The notes: generated by a model not told the origin, from the sequence alone. Counted from the first letter of the stretch, positions 18,101 to 28,700 are shown. The stretch is 59,483 bases of DNA from Candidatus Gastranaerophilales bacterium (GCA_944326515.1 CALVEI010000003.1:1-59483), one strand, 5' to 3'. Translations and numbers: made by a program.

Positions 18101-18808
18101 TTAGTCTTCGCTTTCTTGGTTTTCGTTATTTTGTTGGGGAATTTGCTTTGTCTGAAAAATAGTTTCCTGTGTAGTATTTTCTTCGTGTATTAATCTTTCT
18201 TCTTCAATTTTTTTAATTTCTTCATCTTCTTCATTTTCAACATCAGCAACACCAAAGATACTAAACAATTTCTTTTTAACATCTTTTAGTTTGTCAGATA
18301 TTTTCTTTTCAACAAATGCTTTAGCTTCTCCAAAAACAGCTGTCAGTTTATCTGCTATATCAATGATTTTTTGTTTAACAGAGTCAACAACCTTAGATAA
18401 ATTATTAACCACTGTCTGTAGTGCATTAGTAACTATTTGTATAGCTTTTGCCACAGGCATAACTACAGAATCTAAAACAAAAACAACTGCATTAGCTACA
18501 GGCTTTGGCAAAGAAGAATTTAGAATTGCAAGTTTCATTGCATTAATTTGTGTTTGCAAGTTATTTAAGTGGGCCTGTAATGTTTGGTTAGCAAACATCT
18601 GCTGAGTATGTTGTCTTGCAAGCTTTTGTGCCTTAAGCATTTGTCCGATAGCATAACACTCATTCCACGACATCTCTTTTGGCTTGTTGTCTTTTTTAAC
18701 ACTTCCACCGCCGCCCATTCCGTTACAAATAGGGCAAGCACCTAAAGGTAAACCGTGCGGACAAGTACCTATTCTATTGTTCGATGCTCTAGAAAGTGTT
18801 GGAGCCAT
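18101..18808 (-). CDS. Uncharacterised protein with CPHG...CPIC motif, first gene of the cobalamin-riboswitch operon
   Basis: 235 residues. Near the N-terminus, CPHGLPLGACPICNG (C16, H18, C25, C28) looks like a compact metal-binding knuckle and is followed by GMGGGGS. Residues 50-190 are amphipathic helices with heptad character, including VANAVVFVLDSVVMP. The C-terminus is very acidic and Gln-rich. No family recognised. The ATG directly follows a T6 run that belongs to a terminator hairpin of the leader RNA, so expression is most likely set by the riboswitch. Confidence 0.75.
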   Translation of the reverse strand: MAPTLSRASNNRIGTCPHGLPLGACPICNGMGGGGSVKKDNKPKEMSWNECYAIGQMLKAQKLARQHTQQMFANQTLQAHLNNLQTQINAMKLAILNSSLPKPVANAVVFVLDSVVMPVAKAIQIVTNALQTVVNNLSKVVDSVKQKIIDIADKLTAVFGEAKAFVEKKISDKLKDVKKKLFSIFGVADVENEEDEEIKKIEEERLIHEENTTQETIFQTKQIPQQNNENQESED

Positions 18809-18858
18809 AAAAAATTATCCCTGTTCTTAATCCCTCTATGCTAAGGGAAAACAAGGAT
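18809..18858 (-). promoter_or_regulatory. Expression platform: terminator hairpin ending at the start codon
   Basis: Minus-strand RNA ATCCTTGTT ... AACAGGGAT forms a 9-bp outer stem, with CCCTT/GAGGG inside, followed by AATTTTTT and then the ATG at 18808. This fits an intrinsic terminator controlled by the aptamer upstream. The AGGG in its 3' arm is also the only SD-like site, so translational control is possible too. Confidence 0.75.
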
Positions 18859-18884
18859 ATAATTATAAGTATTACTTATCATAT

Positions 18885-18994
18885 AACCCCATGCCTAAAT
18901 CCCGAAGCAATGGTTTTTTATAACACCTGAGTGTTGCGAGTATTCCGACTATACGGTTGCGGCTCAGCCGAGGACTTTCACCTCGTTCCCTCTT
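18885..18994 (-). ncRNA. Cobalamin (B12) riboswitch aptamer, probable
   Basis: Minus strand shows the cobalamin-aptamer core in order: AGGGAACGAGG, GGTGAAAGTCC (18982-18972) with GAGG/CCTC pairing, GCTGAGCCGCAACCGT (18968-18953), and AGTCGGAATACTCGC (18950-18936), then the hairpin AACAC-TCAG-GTGTT and a 3' arm near 18905-18880. These match the conserved GGTGnnAATCC / GCTGxCCCGCAACnGT / AGTCnGAxxxCxxGC blocks of the family. A promoter lies immediately upstream and a terminator-like platform immediately downstream. No covariance search was run. Confidence 0.85.
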
Positions 18995-19000
18995 TAATCA

Positions 19001-19029
19001 ATTCTACTTTTGACAAAAAACAGTGTCAA
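19001..19029 (-). promoter_or_regulatory. Promoter of the cobalamin-riboswitch operon
   Basis: TTGACA (19029-19024), 17-nt spacer, TAGAAT (19006-19001). The -35 overlaps the TGA stop of the upstream glycosyltransferase-like gene. The predicted start near 18994 places the first transcribed bases at the beginning of the aptamer. Confidence 0.75.
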
Positions 19030-21212
19030 TTTTTAAGCTTATTATTTTTATATATTGTCACATAAGCCTGATATCGAATATTTGATGACTGAAATTCATA
19101 TACTCTTTCTACCGAAAAGCCTTTAGGTTCAAAAAATTTGTAATCAATATAACATCTTGAATCCATTATTACATCACCTTTTGCAGAATTATCGCTCGTA
19201 TAAAAGCCGCCACCATGTTTTTCATAAATACAAGAAAATGGCCTATACTCTGGGAAATGAGCACTACCATTTTTATCAACAATATATTCAGTTTTTATAT
19301 CTTTTGTCTCTTTTAAAAGCACTGTGCTTATCAATAACTGTTTTGTCGTAAATATATAGTCATAATCACTATATTGGTAATTAGCTGCATTTTCAGGGAG
19401 CAACGTATCTATTTTATACCCATGACTATTCAACATATCAACAATATAGGTATTATCCATTGCATCAGGTAAAAGAGCAATCTTAGAGCCTTTAGGCAAC
19501 CCTTGTATGTAATCTCTAATATAACAATATGCATTTTTACCTTCATAACCTACATATAAAGCACATCTTATATGTTCCCTTGCATGCGTCAAAGAAGGTG
19601 TTTTCAATATAGTCATAAAAATGTCATAAAAATTTCTGCCTGAAAGATTTACACTGATAATAACAAAATATGACATTACAAAAAACAAGATTAGTAATTT
19701 TATTATATTTGTCTTTTTAATATAAGAAATTGCTAATATCGGAGCCGATATTACTATTAAAAATGTCACAAACCTTACACTAAATACCATATATGCTATT
19801 GAAAACGACAAACATATAAGATTTATTATGAACATTACACCAAACGCAGATACTACCTGGATTTTCTTGCTGTGTTTTTTTACAGCTCCCAAAAACAACG
19901 ATATTATTAAAGAAGGGAAAAATATCAAAAAACCAAGTATGCCTACTCCTGTTTTTACATTCAGCAATTTATTATTAATTTCGTTATTGTCAGACATCTC
20001 CACACCCAAATCCATCGGAATATGCAAAAATGACAATAAGGATTCTCTTGCATTTAATATATGCTCTCCTACATACTCACTGTACCTAAATCCCGAAAAA
20101 TCAAACAACATAAATATGTATTTTATAAAATTTGCAATAAATGCTTTAAATCCACCTCTAAATCCGTGTACTGCCCTTGCTGATTCACTGCCTAAGGCAT
20201 TGCCATAATCTATATAATTTAATACGTAGTTATAACTTGAAAATATTATAAAGTTTATTATCAAAAATAATAAATACGCCATTAACGGCTTATAAAATTC
20301 TTTTTTATCTGCTTTATATGCAAAATAACTTATCAACAAAAATGCTGCTGGAAATGCTATCACGGCAGGAGATTTTGTTCCCATTGCCAATGCATACGAC
20401 AATGATGAATAAAATATCATCACAGTATTTTTTTCTTTTATTGAATACAAAAATAATGTTATTGAACTTAGTACCAATCCCGCTATCAATACATCTGTTT
20501 CCAAACTCGATAATTCTACTATCACTGAGGCAAATGAACTCAGGATAAATATACTCCACAATATTCTTCTTCTGCTGAAATGAAAATATTCCAATATATT
20601 GTAAATACAAAATATCGATGCCAAATATCCGATATATGATATAAAGTATAAACCTATATCATTTTTGAAAAACAAAAGATTCCATAAATACAATATCTCT
20701 GAATTTATCGGCATTACAAGGTTTCTATCATCTGATATTGTAAAGTGATTTAAACTACCCTGATGCATCCAGTATGATGCCCTGTTTAAATGATAGGTTA
20801 ATGCGTCTCCCCCAGTAACAGGCATAAATAAATCAAGCAAGATAACAGTCAGCATCAAAAATGCAAAACCAAACCCCATTATCATTAAGATTTTATCTTT
20901 TTTGAGAGCTGTCCATATTTGAGCAAATTTCGTTTTAATTTGAGGAATATACAAAGGTCTCGATTTTTTATTCCACAATACTGTACCTGCAATTAAAAAT
21001 AAAATATTAAATATCAACACATTAACTTCGTTTATTGCTTTAAATAGTGACAAAACTTCCATTGTTAAAACAACTTGAGAAAACATTGTCAACAACATAT
21101 ACAACAATGGTGCAGGGCCATAACACCTGTTTTTCTCCGTTTTTGGCGACATTGCACAAGATATCATATATGAAGATATCACTACCATTATCAATGATAT
21201 AAAAAACAACAT
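19026..21212 (-). CDS. GT-C fold glycosyltransferase-like membrane protein, copy A
   Basis: 728 residues with roughly 12-14 TM segments. GGDALTYHLNRASYWMHQGS resembles the first periplasmic loop of family 39/PMT-type transferases, whose Asp is catalytic and which use a lipid-linked sugar donor. The last about 150 residues form a soluble domain outside the membrane bundle. SD GGAGAG precedes the ATG. About 580 N-terminal residues are virtually identical to copy B upstream; the C-terminal domain differs. Probable role in surface glycan or lipid modification; substrate unknown. Confidence 0.8.
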   Translation of the reverse strand: MLFFISLIMVVISSYMISCAMSPKTEKNRCYGPAPLLYMLLTMFSQVVLTMEVLSLFKAINEVNVLIFNILFLIAGTVLWNKKSRPLYIPQIKTKFAQIWTALKKDKILMIMGFGFAFLMLTVILLDLFMPVTGGDALTYHLNRASYWMHQGSLNHFTISDDRNLVMPINSEILYLWNLLFFKNDIGLYFISYIGYLASIFCIYNILEYFHFSRRRILWSIFILSSFASVIVELSSLETDVLIAGLVLSSITLFLYSIKEKNTVMIFYSSLSYALAMGTKSPAVIAFPAAFLLISYFAYKADKKEFYKPLMAYLLFLIINFIIFSSYNYVLNYIDYGNALGSESARAVHGFRGGFKAFIANFIKYIFMLFDFSGFRYSEYVGEHILNARESLLSFLHIPMDLGVEMSDNNEINNKLLNVKTGVGILGFLIFFPSLIISLFLGAVKKHSKKIQVVSAFGVMFIINLICLSFSIAYMVFSVRFVTFLIVISAPILAISYIKKTNIIKLLILFFVMSYFVIISVNLSGRNFYDIFMTILKTPSLTHAREHIRCALYVGYEGKNAYCYIRDYIQGLPKGSKIALLPDAMDNTYIVDMLNSHGYKIDTLLPENAANYQYSDYDYIFTTKQLLISTVLLKETKDIKTEYIVDKNGSAHFPEYRPFSCIYEKHGGGFYTSDNSAKGDVIMDSRCYIDYKFFEPKGFSVERVYEFQSSNIRYQAYVTIYKNNKLKN

Positions 21213-23424
21213 ATTCTCTCTCCGTTAGTATTTACCCTTATTAATTATATAACAACATTATTTTTTATAGATTTTTACAAAATTTTTCAAGCGTCCGCCT
21301 TCATTTTTAAAATCATAAACGCGGTACGGACTAAAGCCTTTTTCAGTAAAAAATGTTTCACTAATAAAGCACTGGGAACCTTTTACAACCTGATTGCCTT
21401 TAGGAAGTTCATAAAGAGTACTGTTTTGATTTTCATAAAGACAATAGAATTGAGGATTTTTTACTTGCAGATTTCCTGATGAATCTCTGTAATAATCGAG
21501 TTTTATATCTTCAGTTTTATTAAGCAAAACAGAACTTACTATATAATTTTCTTTAGTTGTAATTACGTAATCATAATCATCATATTTATAGTTTTGAGCA
21601 TTTTCTGGAAGTAATGTATCGATTTTATATCCATGGCTGTTTAACATATCTAAAATGTACATTTTATCCACATAATTGGGAAAAATAGCAATCCTTGTTC
21701 CTTTAGGCAACCCTTGTATGTAATCTCTAATATAACAATATGCATTTTTACCTTCATAACCTACATATAAAGCACATCTTATATGTTCCCTTGCATGCGT
21801 CAAAGAAGGTGTTTTCAATATAGTCATAAAAATGTCATAAAAATTTCTGCCTGAAAGATTTACACTGATAATAACAAAATATGACATTACAAAAAACAAG
21901 ATTAGTAATTTTATTATATTTGTCTTTTTAATATAAGAAATTGCTAATATCGGAGCCGATATTACTATTAAAAATGTCACAAACCTTACACTAAATACCA
22001 TATATGCTATTGAAAACGACAAACATATAAGATTTATTATGAACATTACACCAAACGCAGATACTACCTGGATTTTCTTGCTGTGTTTTTTTACAGCTCC
22101 CAAAAACAACGATATTATTAAAGAAGGGAAAAATATCAAAAAACCAAGTATGCCTACTCCTGTTTTTACATTCAGCAATTTATTATTAATTTCGTTATTG
22201 TCAGACATCTCCACACCCAAATCCATCGGAATATGCAAAAATGACAATAAGGATTCTCTTGCATTTAATATATGCTCTCCTACATACTCACTGTACCTAA
22301 ATCCCGAAAAATCAAACAACATAAATATGTATTTTATAAAATTTGCAATAAATGCTTTAAATCCACCTCTAAATCCGTGTACTGCCCTTGCTGATTCACT
22401 GCCTAAGGCATTGCCATAATCTATATAATTTAATACGTAGTTATAACTTGAAAATATTATAAAGTTTATTATCAAAAATAATAAATACGCCATTAACGGC
22501 TTATAAAATTCTTTTTTATCTGCTTTATATGCAAAATAACTTATCAACAAAAATGCTGCTGGAAATGCTATCACGGCAGGAGATTTTGTTCCCATTGCCA
22601 ATGCATACGACAATGATGAATAAAATATCATCACAGTATTTTTTTCTTTTATTGAATACAAAAATAATGTTATTGAACTTAGTACCAATCCCGCTATCAA
22701 TACATCTGTTTCCAAACTCGATAATTCTACTATCACTGAGGCAAATGAACTCAGGATAAATATACTCCACAATATTCTTCTTCTGCTGAAATGAAAATAT
22801 TCCAATATATTGTAAATACAAAATATCGATGCCAAATATCCGATATATGATATAAAGTATAAACCTATATCATTTTTGAAAAACAAAAGATTCCATAAAT
22901 ACAATATCTCTGAATTTATCGGCATTACAAGGTTTCTATCATCTGATATTGTAAAGTGATTTAAACTACCCTGATGCATCCAGTATGATGCCCTGTTTAA
23001 ATGATAGGTTAATGCGTCTCCCCCAGTAACAGGCATAAATAAATCAAGCAAGATAACAGTCAGCATCAAAAATGCAAAACCAAACCCCATTATCATTAAG
23101 ATTTTATCTTTTTTGAGAGCTGTCCATATTTGAGCAAATTTCGTTTTAATTTGAGGAATATACAAAGGTCTCGATTTTTTATTCCACAATACTGTACCTG
23201 CAATTAAAAATAAAATATTAAATATCAACACATTAACTTCGTTTATTGCTTTAAATAGTGACAAAACTTCCATTGTTAAAACAACTTGAGAAAACATTGT
23301 CAACAACATATACAACAATGGTGCAGGGCCATAACACCTGTTTTTCTCCGTTTTTGGTGACATTGCACAAGATATCATATATGAAGATATCACTACCATT
23401 ATTAATGATGTAAAAAACAACATA
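19489..23424. repeat. Tandem direct repeat, two arms of about 1.7 kb at 2,211-bp offset
   Basis: Arm 1 is about 19489-21213 and arm 2 about 21700-23424. By eye I find no mismatch over about 1.66 kb (to 21146/23357) and only a few substitutions in the last 70 bp. The flanking 3' coding sequence (C-terminal domains) is clearly diverged. The identity covers third codon positions, so it reflects recent duplication or gene conversion. Confidence 0.9.
21258..23423 (-). CDS. GT-C fold glycosyltransferase-like membrane protein, copy B
   Basis: 721 residues from the ATG at 23423 (SD GGAG, 5 nt spacing), the site matching copy A's start; the frame is open to 23483. The TM core is identical to copy A apart from Ile/Thr at position 5, while the C-terminal domain from about residue 585 is a diverged homologue (shared blocks such as DMLNSHGYKIDTLLPENA). 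It lies 45 nt upstream of copy A, so they are likely co-transcribed. Same inferred role with different specificity. Confidence 0.8.
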   Translation of the reverse strand: MLFFTSLIMVVISSYMISCAMSPKTEKNRCYGPAPLLYMLLTMFSQVVLTMEVLSLFKAINEVNVLIFNILFLIAGTVLWNKKSRPLYIPQIKTKFAQIWTALKKDKILMIMGFGFAFLMLTVILLDLFMPVTGGDALTYHLNRASYWMHQGSLNHFTISDDRNLVMPINSEILYLWNLLFFKNDIGLYFISYIGYLASIFCIYNILEYFHFSRRRILWSIFILSSFASVIVELSSLETDVLIAGLVLSSITLFLYSIKEKNTVMIFYSSLSYALAMGTKSPAVIAFPAAFLLISYFAYKADKKEFYKPLMAYLLFLIINFIIFSSYNYVLNYIDYGNALGSESARAVHGFRGGFKAFIANFIKYIFMLFDFSGFRYSEYVGEHILNARESLLSFLHIPMDLGVEMSDNNEINNKLLNVKTGVGILGFLIFFPSLIISLFLGAVKKHSKKIQVVSAFGVMFIINLICLSFSIAYMVFSVRFVTFLIVISAPILAISYIKKTNIIKLLILFFVMSYFVIISVNLSGRNFYDIFMTILKTPSLTHAREHIRCALYVGYEGKNAYCYIRDYIQGLPKGTRIAIFPNYVDKMYILDMLNSHGYKIDTLLPENAQNYKYDDYDYVITTKENYIVSSVLLNKTEDIKLDYYRDSSGNLQVKNPQFYCLYENQNSTLYELPKGNQVVKGSQCFISETFFTEKGFSPYRVYDFKNEGGRLKNFVKIYKK

Positions 23425-23568
23425 TTCTCTCCGCTACTATTTACACTAAAATTATAGCCTAAATAATAATCATATTTATACAATTGGGGAGTTTTTAAAT
23501 ACTAAACGATTTAATAATATAAACATTGTGCATATTCCACTCTCACTCGTAAACTGTTTACTTTATAG

Positions 23569-23596
23569 CCGTCGAACTCTACCGACGGTTTTTTTT
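23569..23596 (+). terminator. Plus-facing intrinsic terminator with no plus-strand gene
   Basis: CCGTCG, 8-nt loop, CGACGG, then T8, in the plus direction. Both flanking protein genes are on the minus strand. It could end a short plus-strand RNA from 23484-23590, or be part of the minus-strand 5' leader. Confidence 0.6.
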
Positions 23597-23597
23597 A

Positions 23598-24644
23598 TTA
23601 ATTGGCACTGTCTATATACAATCTTTGATCATTTATCAACTTATCAATATTCAACATATTATAGACGTTATTGTCTATGTATGCTTCTGCGTTTATAAAC
23701 AGGTTATCAAGATTAAGCTCATTTTTATACTCAATACATTCCTTTGCAATATTAATAATATTAACAATATCATCAACGTACAAAGCAAGTTTTAACTCAG
23801 ATGATTCAATAACAATAACCTTGCCTTCTGTTTTTGTTTCAAGCTCATCCGATTCATCAGCATCAAAGCCTATGAATTTTTTCAAATCAACAACAGTGTA
23901 AAAACTTCCCTTTAAATTGATAATCCCCATTATAAAATCAGGAGTATAAGGTATTTTTGTAATAGGATAACTTTTTATGTTAATCAACTCTTTAACAAAC
24001 AAAGAATATATGCAATAAGTATGTTTAGCCAGTTTAAAAATAACATACTGGTCTTTGCCATAGACATTAGCATCCAAATTCATATTAGGAATAGATGCAA
24101 TCTCGTTTTTTCTCTTATTTAATATGCAAACAGATTCTTCATCATCGGGGAACAAGTTTGCATAATGAGTTGTATTTTCGTTAAATTGAGCCTTTTTAAT
24201 AACTTTTTCAAGATTTATGATGTCAATTATATTGATAACATTATCATCAAGCTTGTAAAAAGTTCTTGTGATGTTATTAAAGTTTTCCCCCATCACCCTC
24301 TGTATTTTAGAAGGCAATGCAGTAAAAAAGTCAGTTACCTCATCAACTATTATCGCAATCAAAGACTCGTCACCTTTGAGAATAATAATTTTGTTGTTAA
24401 GCTCATATTTTTTTTGGGGCAGAGCAAAAATCTTTCTTATATCTACAACCTTTATAAACAAATCATTATAGTTTAGTATCCCAACAATATACTCTGGCAA
24501 TTTTTGAGGTTCATTCAACATTGGTAAAGAAGTAACCTCAAGGATATTCTGTGCATTAAGAGCATATATGTTTTCGTCCAAAGAAAAACACAAATGCAAA
24601 TTTTTCGGGTCATTGATCGTTAAAAGAGGTGTTTTATATTCCAT
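23598..24644 (-). CDS. Tandem CheW-domain scaffold protein
   Basis: 348 residues made of two CheW-like domains (about 14-155 and 205-340). Each has the expected strand pattern and a loop such as LPEYIVGILNYNDLFIKVVDIRK or TPDFIMGIINLKGSFYTVVDLKK. CheW couples chemoreceptors to CheA in signalling arrays. There is no receiver domain, so it is not CheV. It is divergent from the adjacent MCP gene (108 nt between starts), and the three genes probably form one chemosensory array. Confidence 0.85.
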   Translation of the reverse strand: MEYKTPLLTINDPKNLHLCFSLDENIYALNAQNILEVTSLPMLNEPQKLPEYIVGILNYNDLFIKVVDIRKIFALPQKKYELNNKIIILKGDESLIAIIVDEVTDFFTALPSKIQRVMGENFNNITRTFYKLDDNVINIIDIINLEKVIKKAQFNENTTHYANLFPDDEESVCILNKRKNEIASIPNMNLDANVYGKDQYVIFKLAKHTYCIYSLFVKELINIKSYPITKIPYTPDFIMGIINLKGSFYTVVDLKKFIGFDADESDELETKTEGKVIVIESSELKLALYVDDIVNIINIAKECIEYKNELNLDNLFINAEAYIDNNVYNMLNIDKLINDQRLYIDSAN

Positions 24645-24752
24645 ATTTCCTTCATCGTTTTAAGACTTAATAATCGACATAAACTAAAATTTGTAATAAA
24701 ATAATTATATTGCATTTTCACCAAAAATAATAGGAGTTATAGGATTTATATT

Positions 24753-25760
24753 ATGGACAATAACGAGTTTGATTATCAAAAAAGAGCTGACATAAAGTTT
24801 ATATTGGATATATTGTTTCTCATAATAATTCTTGTCATGATTCTTTTTGTCGCAATTAAGCAAATTTGGAATATTGCAACGATTTCTATTGTATCATTTT
24901 TGTTTGTTGCTTACATAGGACAATACATCTGGTCAAGAGAGTGGATACTAAAGGCTCTTAGCAACGATATTAAAAACAAAGAAAAGAAAACATCAGATTC
25001 TGCATCCAAGATACTTGATTTAACAATTAACCAAAAGAACGAAATATCAAAATATGAACATTCATTTTTAGAAACTGCTAACAGTGTAGAAAAATTGAAA
25101 TCATTGAGTTTTGCTTTAAAACAAAATTCAAAAGAGATTCTGTACAAAGTGACACAATCTTTAAAAAATGCAGAAATAGAACAAAAACCGGTACAAGCAA
25201 ACATAGATAAAATGATTGTGTTGAAACAAAGAATACAAATTATTGCAGAGTTAATTTTGGAATTGAGCGAATACATCCAACAAATCGGTTCAATCATCGG
25301 GCTTGTTGAAGATATTGCAGAACAAACAAACATGCTTGCACTAAATGCCGCAGTAGAAGCAGCAAGAGCTGGTGAGCACGGTAAAGGTTTTGCAGTCGTT
25401 GCTGGCGAAATCAGAAAACTCGCTGACGAATCAAAACAAGCAACTACAAAAATTGCATCTTTGATTAACGATATACAACACACTACTAACTCAACTGTAA
25501 TGGCAACAGAAGAAGGAAGTAAGGAAATTGAATCAGGCGTAAAACTTGCAAGCAACATCGAAGAAAACTTCAATGTATTAAATAACACACTTTCTACATT
25601 AATGAAGTTTATCGAAAATGTTTCGTTTAATTCAGAAAACCAAGAAAAACTGTCCGGTGAAATTGTAAAAGATTTAAAAGAAAACGTAAGCGACCTGTCT
25701 GATATATTAAAGACTTTCAATTACAACATTGAAAACATAAACAATTTAAAAAACATCTAG
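24753..25760 (+). CDS. Methyl-accepting chemotaxis protein lacking an extracytoplasmic sensor domain
   Basis: 335 residues. Two adjacent TM segments (about 16-37 and 41-60) joined by only a few residues, so no periplasmic ligand domain and no clear HAMP. The signalling tip at about 185-226 contains [20 protein letters not shown] and [16 protein letters not shown], the CheA/CheW contact hairpin. SD AGGA is 8 nt before the ATG. Directly upstream of cheA (15 nt gap). Likely senses within the membrane or through a partner protein. Confidence 0.9.
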   Translation: MDNNEFDYQKRADIKFILDILFLIIILVMILFVAIKQIWNIATISIVSFLFVAYIGQYIWSREWILKALSNDIKNKEKKTSDSASKILDLTINQKNEISKYEHSFLETANSVEKLKSLSFALKQNSKEILYKVTQSLKNAEIEQKPVQANIDKMIVLKQRIQIIAELILELSEYIQQIGSIIGLVEDIAEQTNMLALNAAVEAARAGEHGKGFAVVAGEIRKLADESKQATTKIASLINDIQHTTNSTVMATEEGSKEIESGVKLASNIEENFNVLNNTLSTLMKFIENVSFNSENQEKLSGEIVKDLKENVSDLSDILKTFNYNIENINNLKNI

Positions 25761-25775
25761 AAAACGGTTAAATAA

Positions 25776-28700
25776 ATGGATTTTTCACCAGAAGAGTTTG
25801 ATGAAATATTAAATATATTCAGAGGAGAAACTGAAGAAATAGTTCAAAAACTCAATAACAACCTTCTTCAGCTTGAATCGAATCCAAATAATGAAGAGCT
25901 TCTTGTTTACTTATTTAGAGATGCCCACTCATTAAAAGGTGCAGCAAGAATGATAGGATTCAATAATATCCAACGTCTTGCACACAAAGCAGAAGATGTT
26001 CTTGGCCTGGCTAAAGAAAAAAAAATAAAAATAAACAGGGAAATTTCCGATGCGCTTTACAACGCAATTGATTTGATGTCAGAACTTATTCAAGAATCAG
26101 TAAAAATAAAAAAAGAATACTATACTGATGACATTCAAAAACAAATTGATAATATTGATGCAATACTTAAAAAAAATGCAGAAAAACAAATCATTAAAGA
26201 ACCAGTTGTACCAATAAAAGAAGTTCTCGAAGAAACTACACAAAAAAATGACATCAGTGAAGAGCACCAAAAAAGCATTAACAAAGTAAATGCCCTACTT
26301 TCTGAATCATACTTGCTATTAACCAATATGGCAGGAGAAGAAGGATCATCTTATATAGAAACTTTTGACGATTTAATAAAACAATTAAAAGAATCCTTTG
26401 AAGAAACAGAATACTCTGGAATAAAAAAAGAGCTTAATGAAATAGAACAAAAAATAGATTTTGTAATGCAAAGTTCAAACATAGTCAATGAAGATGAAGT
26501 AAGTGAACTAAACCAAAAATTAACCAAAATATTAAACAATCTGAATAACATTTACGAATCACAAAATATAAGTAAACTAGATATAAAAAAATTAATCTCT
26601 AATAAAATCAATACGGAAAAAGAACAAAACGAAGAAAAAAACGAAATAACAGAAAATACAAATACACTACCCAAAGAACTATCAACTCAAATAAATACAA
26701 TCAAAGAAGGTTTAACGCATCTCGAAAACAATTTATCCCAAATTCCCGAGATTCAAGAAGCAATAACAAAAATCCTACAAACCAATATCAGTTCTGAAAT
26801 TGCTGATTTAATAAAAAAATTAAATGAAATATTAGAAATTATAAAAAACAGCAAAAGACTGCCGGAAAAAGAAATTGTCGCAGTATTAAAACAATGCTTT
26901 GCTTCCGTAGAAAAAATGGCAAGCGAAGAAAAAGACCAACAAGAGGATATCTCTCTTGTTTTGCAAAGACTCGATATAATCAAGCAAATGCTAGATTTAA
27001 ATTCATCAGTTAACCCTCTGACAAACTTGAGTGCAACAATTGACGAATCAGCATTACCAGTAAAAAAAGCTCAAGACTTTTTCAACTCTTATGAAACAAC
27101 GTCAATAAGAACACTACGTGTTGATTCAAAAAAACTCGACAGACTAGTAAACCAAATGGGCGAGCTAATTATAGGAAGAATCAAACACAAAAAAAATATA
27201 TCTGAACTTGAAAAAATACTTACGGATTTGAATGAATGGAGAAACTTCAACCACAAGTCCCAAAGCTTTATAAAGTACTACGACAGAAAATACCTAAACA
27301 AAGATGATCAAATAGATTACTCAACTCTGTCTGTTTTTAGCAAACAAATTTATTCCATATTTCAAGAAAATTCAGCAAAGATTTTAAAACTAACAAACAG
27401 AATCCTAAGTCTGCAAAAATCAGTAGACGAAGAAGATACAAAACTCAATGTCATAATCACTCAACTTGAAAGTATGGTTAAAAACATCAGAGTTTTACCG
27501 TTGGCAACAATTTTCCATATGTTTCCAAGAATGATAAGAGATATTTCAAAAGACACAGGCAAAGATATTGAGCTTTTAATATCCGGTAGTGAAACCAGTG
27601 CAGACAAAAAGGTTATAGAAGAAATAAAAGCACCTTTAATGCACATAATAAGAAATTCTATAGACCACGGTATAGAAACACCACAAGAGCGTATTGCAGC
27701 GGGCAAACCACCAAAAGGTAAAATTTACCTCATTGCCAAAAGTCTTCAAAACAAAATTATTATCGAAATACACGACGATGGAAGAGGAATTGACCTCAAA
27801 AAGATTGTTAACAGAGCGTTAGAAAAAAATCTGATTAGCGCAAGAGAAGCAGAATATCTATCTGCCGAACAGATAATGAACATAATCTTTTGGCCAGGTT
27901 TTTCCACAGAAAAAGTTGTAACAGAAATCTCGGGTCGTGGGGTAGGGCTTGATATTGTACAAACAAAAATTTCTCAACTCAATGGCACAGTAAAAGTATT
28001 TTCAGTCCCCAATCAGGGTACAAAAATAACTATCGAGCTGCCTATCACAATGTCAACATTAAAGGCATTTATAATACAATCTTCTAAACAACTTTTTGCA
28101 ATGCCTATGACATCAATAAAAAATGTTATGTGGATTGATGAAAAAGATATTTATGTAAGAAACAACTCTAAATCTATTGTTATTGAGGGAAAAACTGTTA
28201 ATCTTTTCACATTGAACGATTTAATGAAACTGCCCCCTGATATAGAGTATCAAAATTCTGATAAAAAGACTGTAATACTTATTGATGTAGAAAACAGTCT
28301 TATGGGCATAATTGTTGACAAAATTCTAGGCGACCAAAATATATTACAAAAAAAACTTGAACCGCCTATTATGAAACTTAAAAACATTTCAGGTATAACA
28401 ACTCTTGCAAACGGAGATGTTTGTCTGATTTTGAACATACCTGAGCTATATAAAAGCACATATGTTCCCGTTGAAAAACCACTCATTGCCGCACCAAAGT
28501 ATCAAATGCAAACAAAGACCAACAAAGACTATAAAATCCTTATTGTTGACGATTCAATGACAACAAGAGAATTGTTGAAAAATATCCTTGTTCACTGGGG
28601 TTATAGCTTTGAAATGGTTAAAAACCCAAGAGAAGCTTTTGAAAGTTTATACAAAGATGATTTTGATTTAATTCTATCAGATATGGAAATGCCTGAGATG

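Noticed and set aside
19026-23423. Mobile element as the cause of the 1.7-kb duplication
   Set aside because: No transposase, terminal inverted repeats or target duplications; the repeat begins and ends within or at the two genes, as expected for gene duplication or conversion.
24911-25720. Long minus-strand open frame opposite the MCP gene
   Set aside because: Its translation is Ser/Phe/Cys-rich with no domain, while the plus strand has an unmistakable MCP signalling domain.
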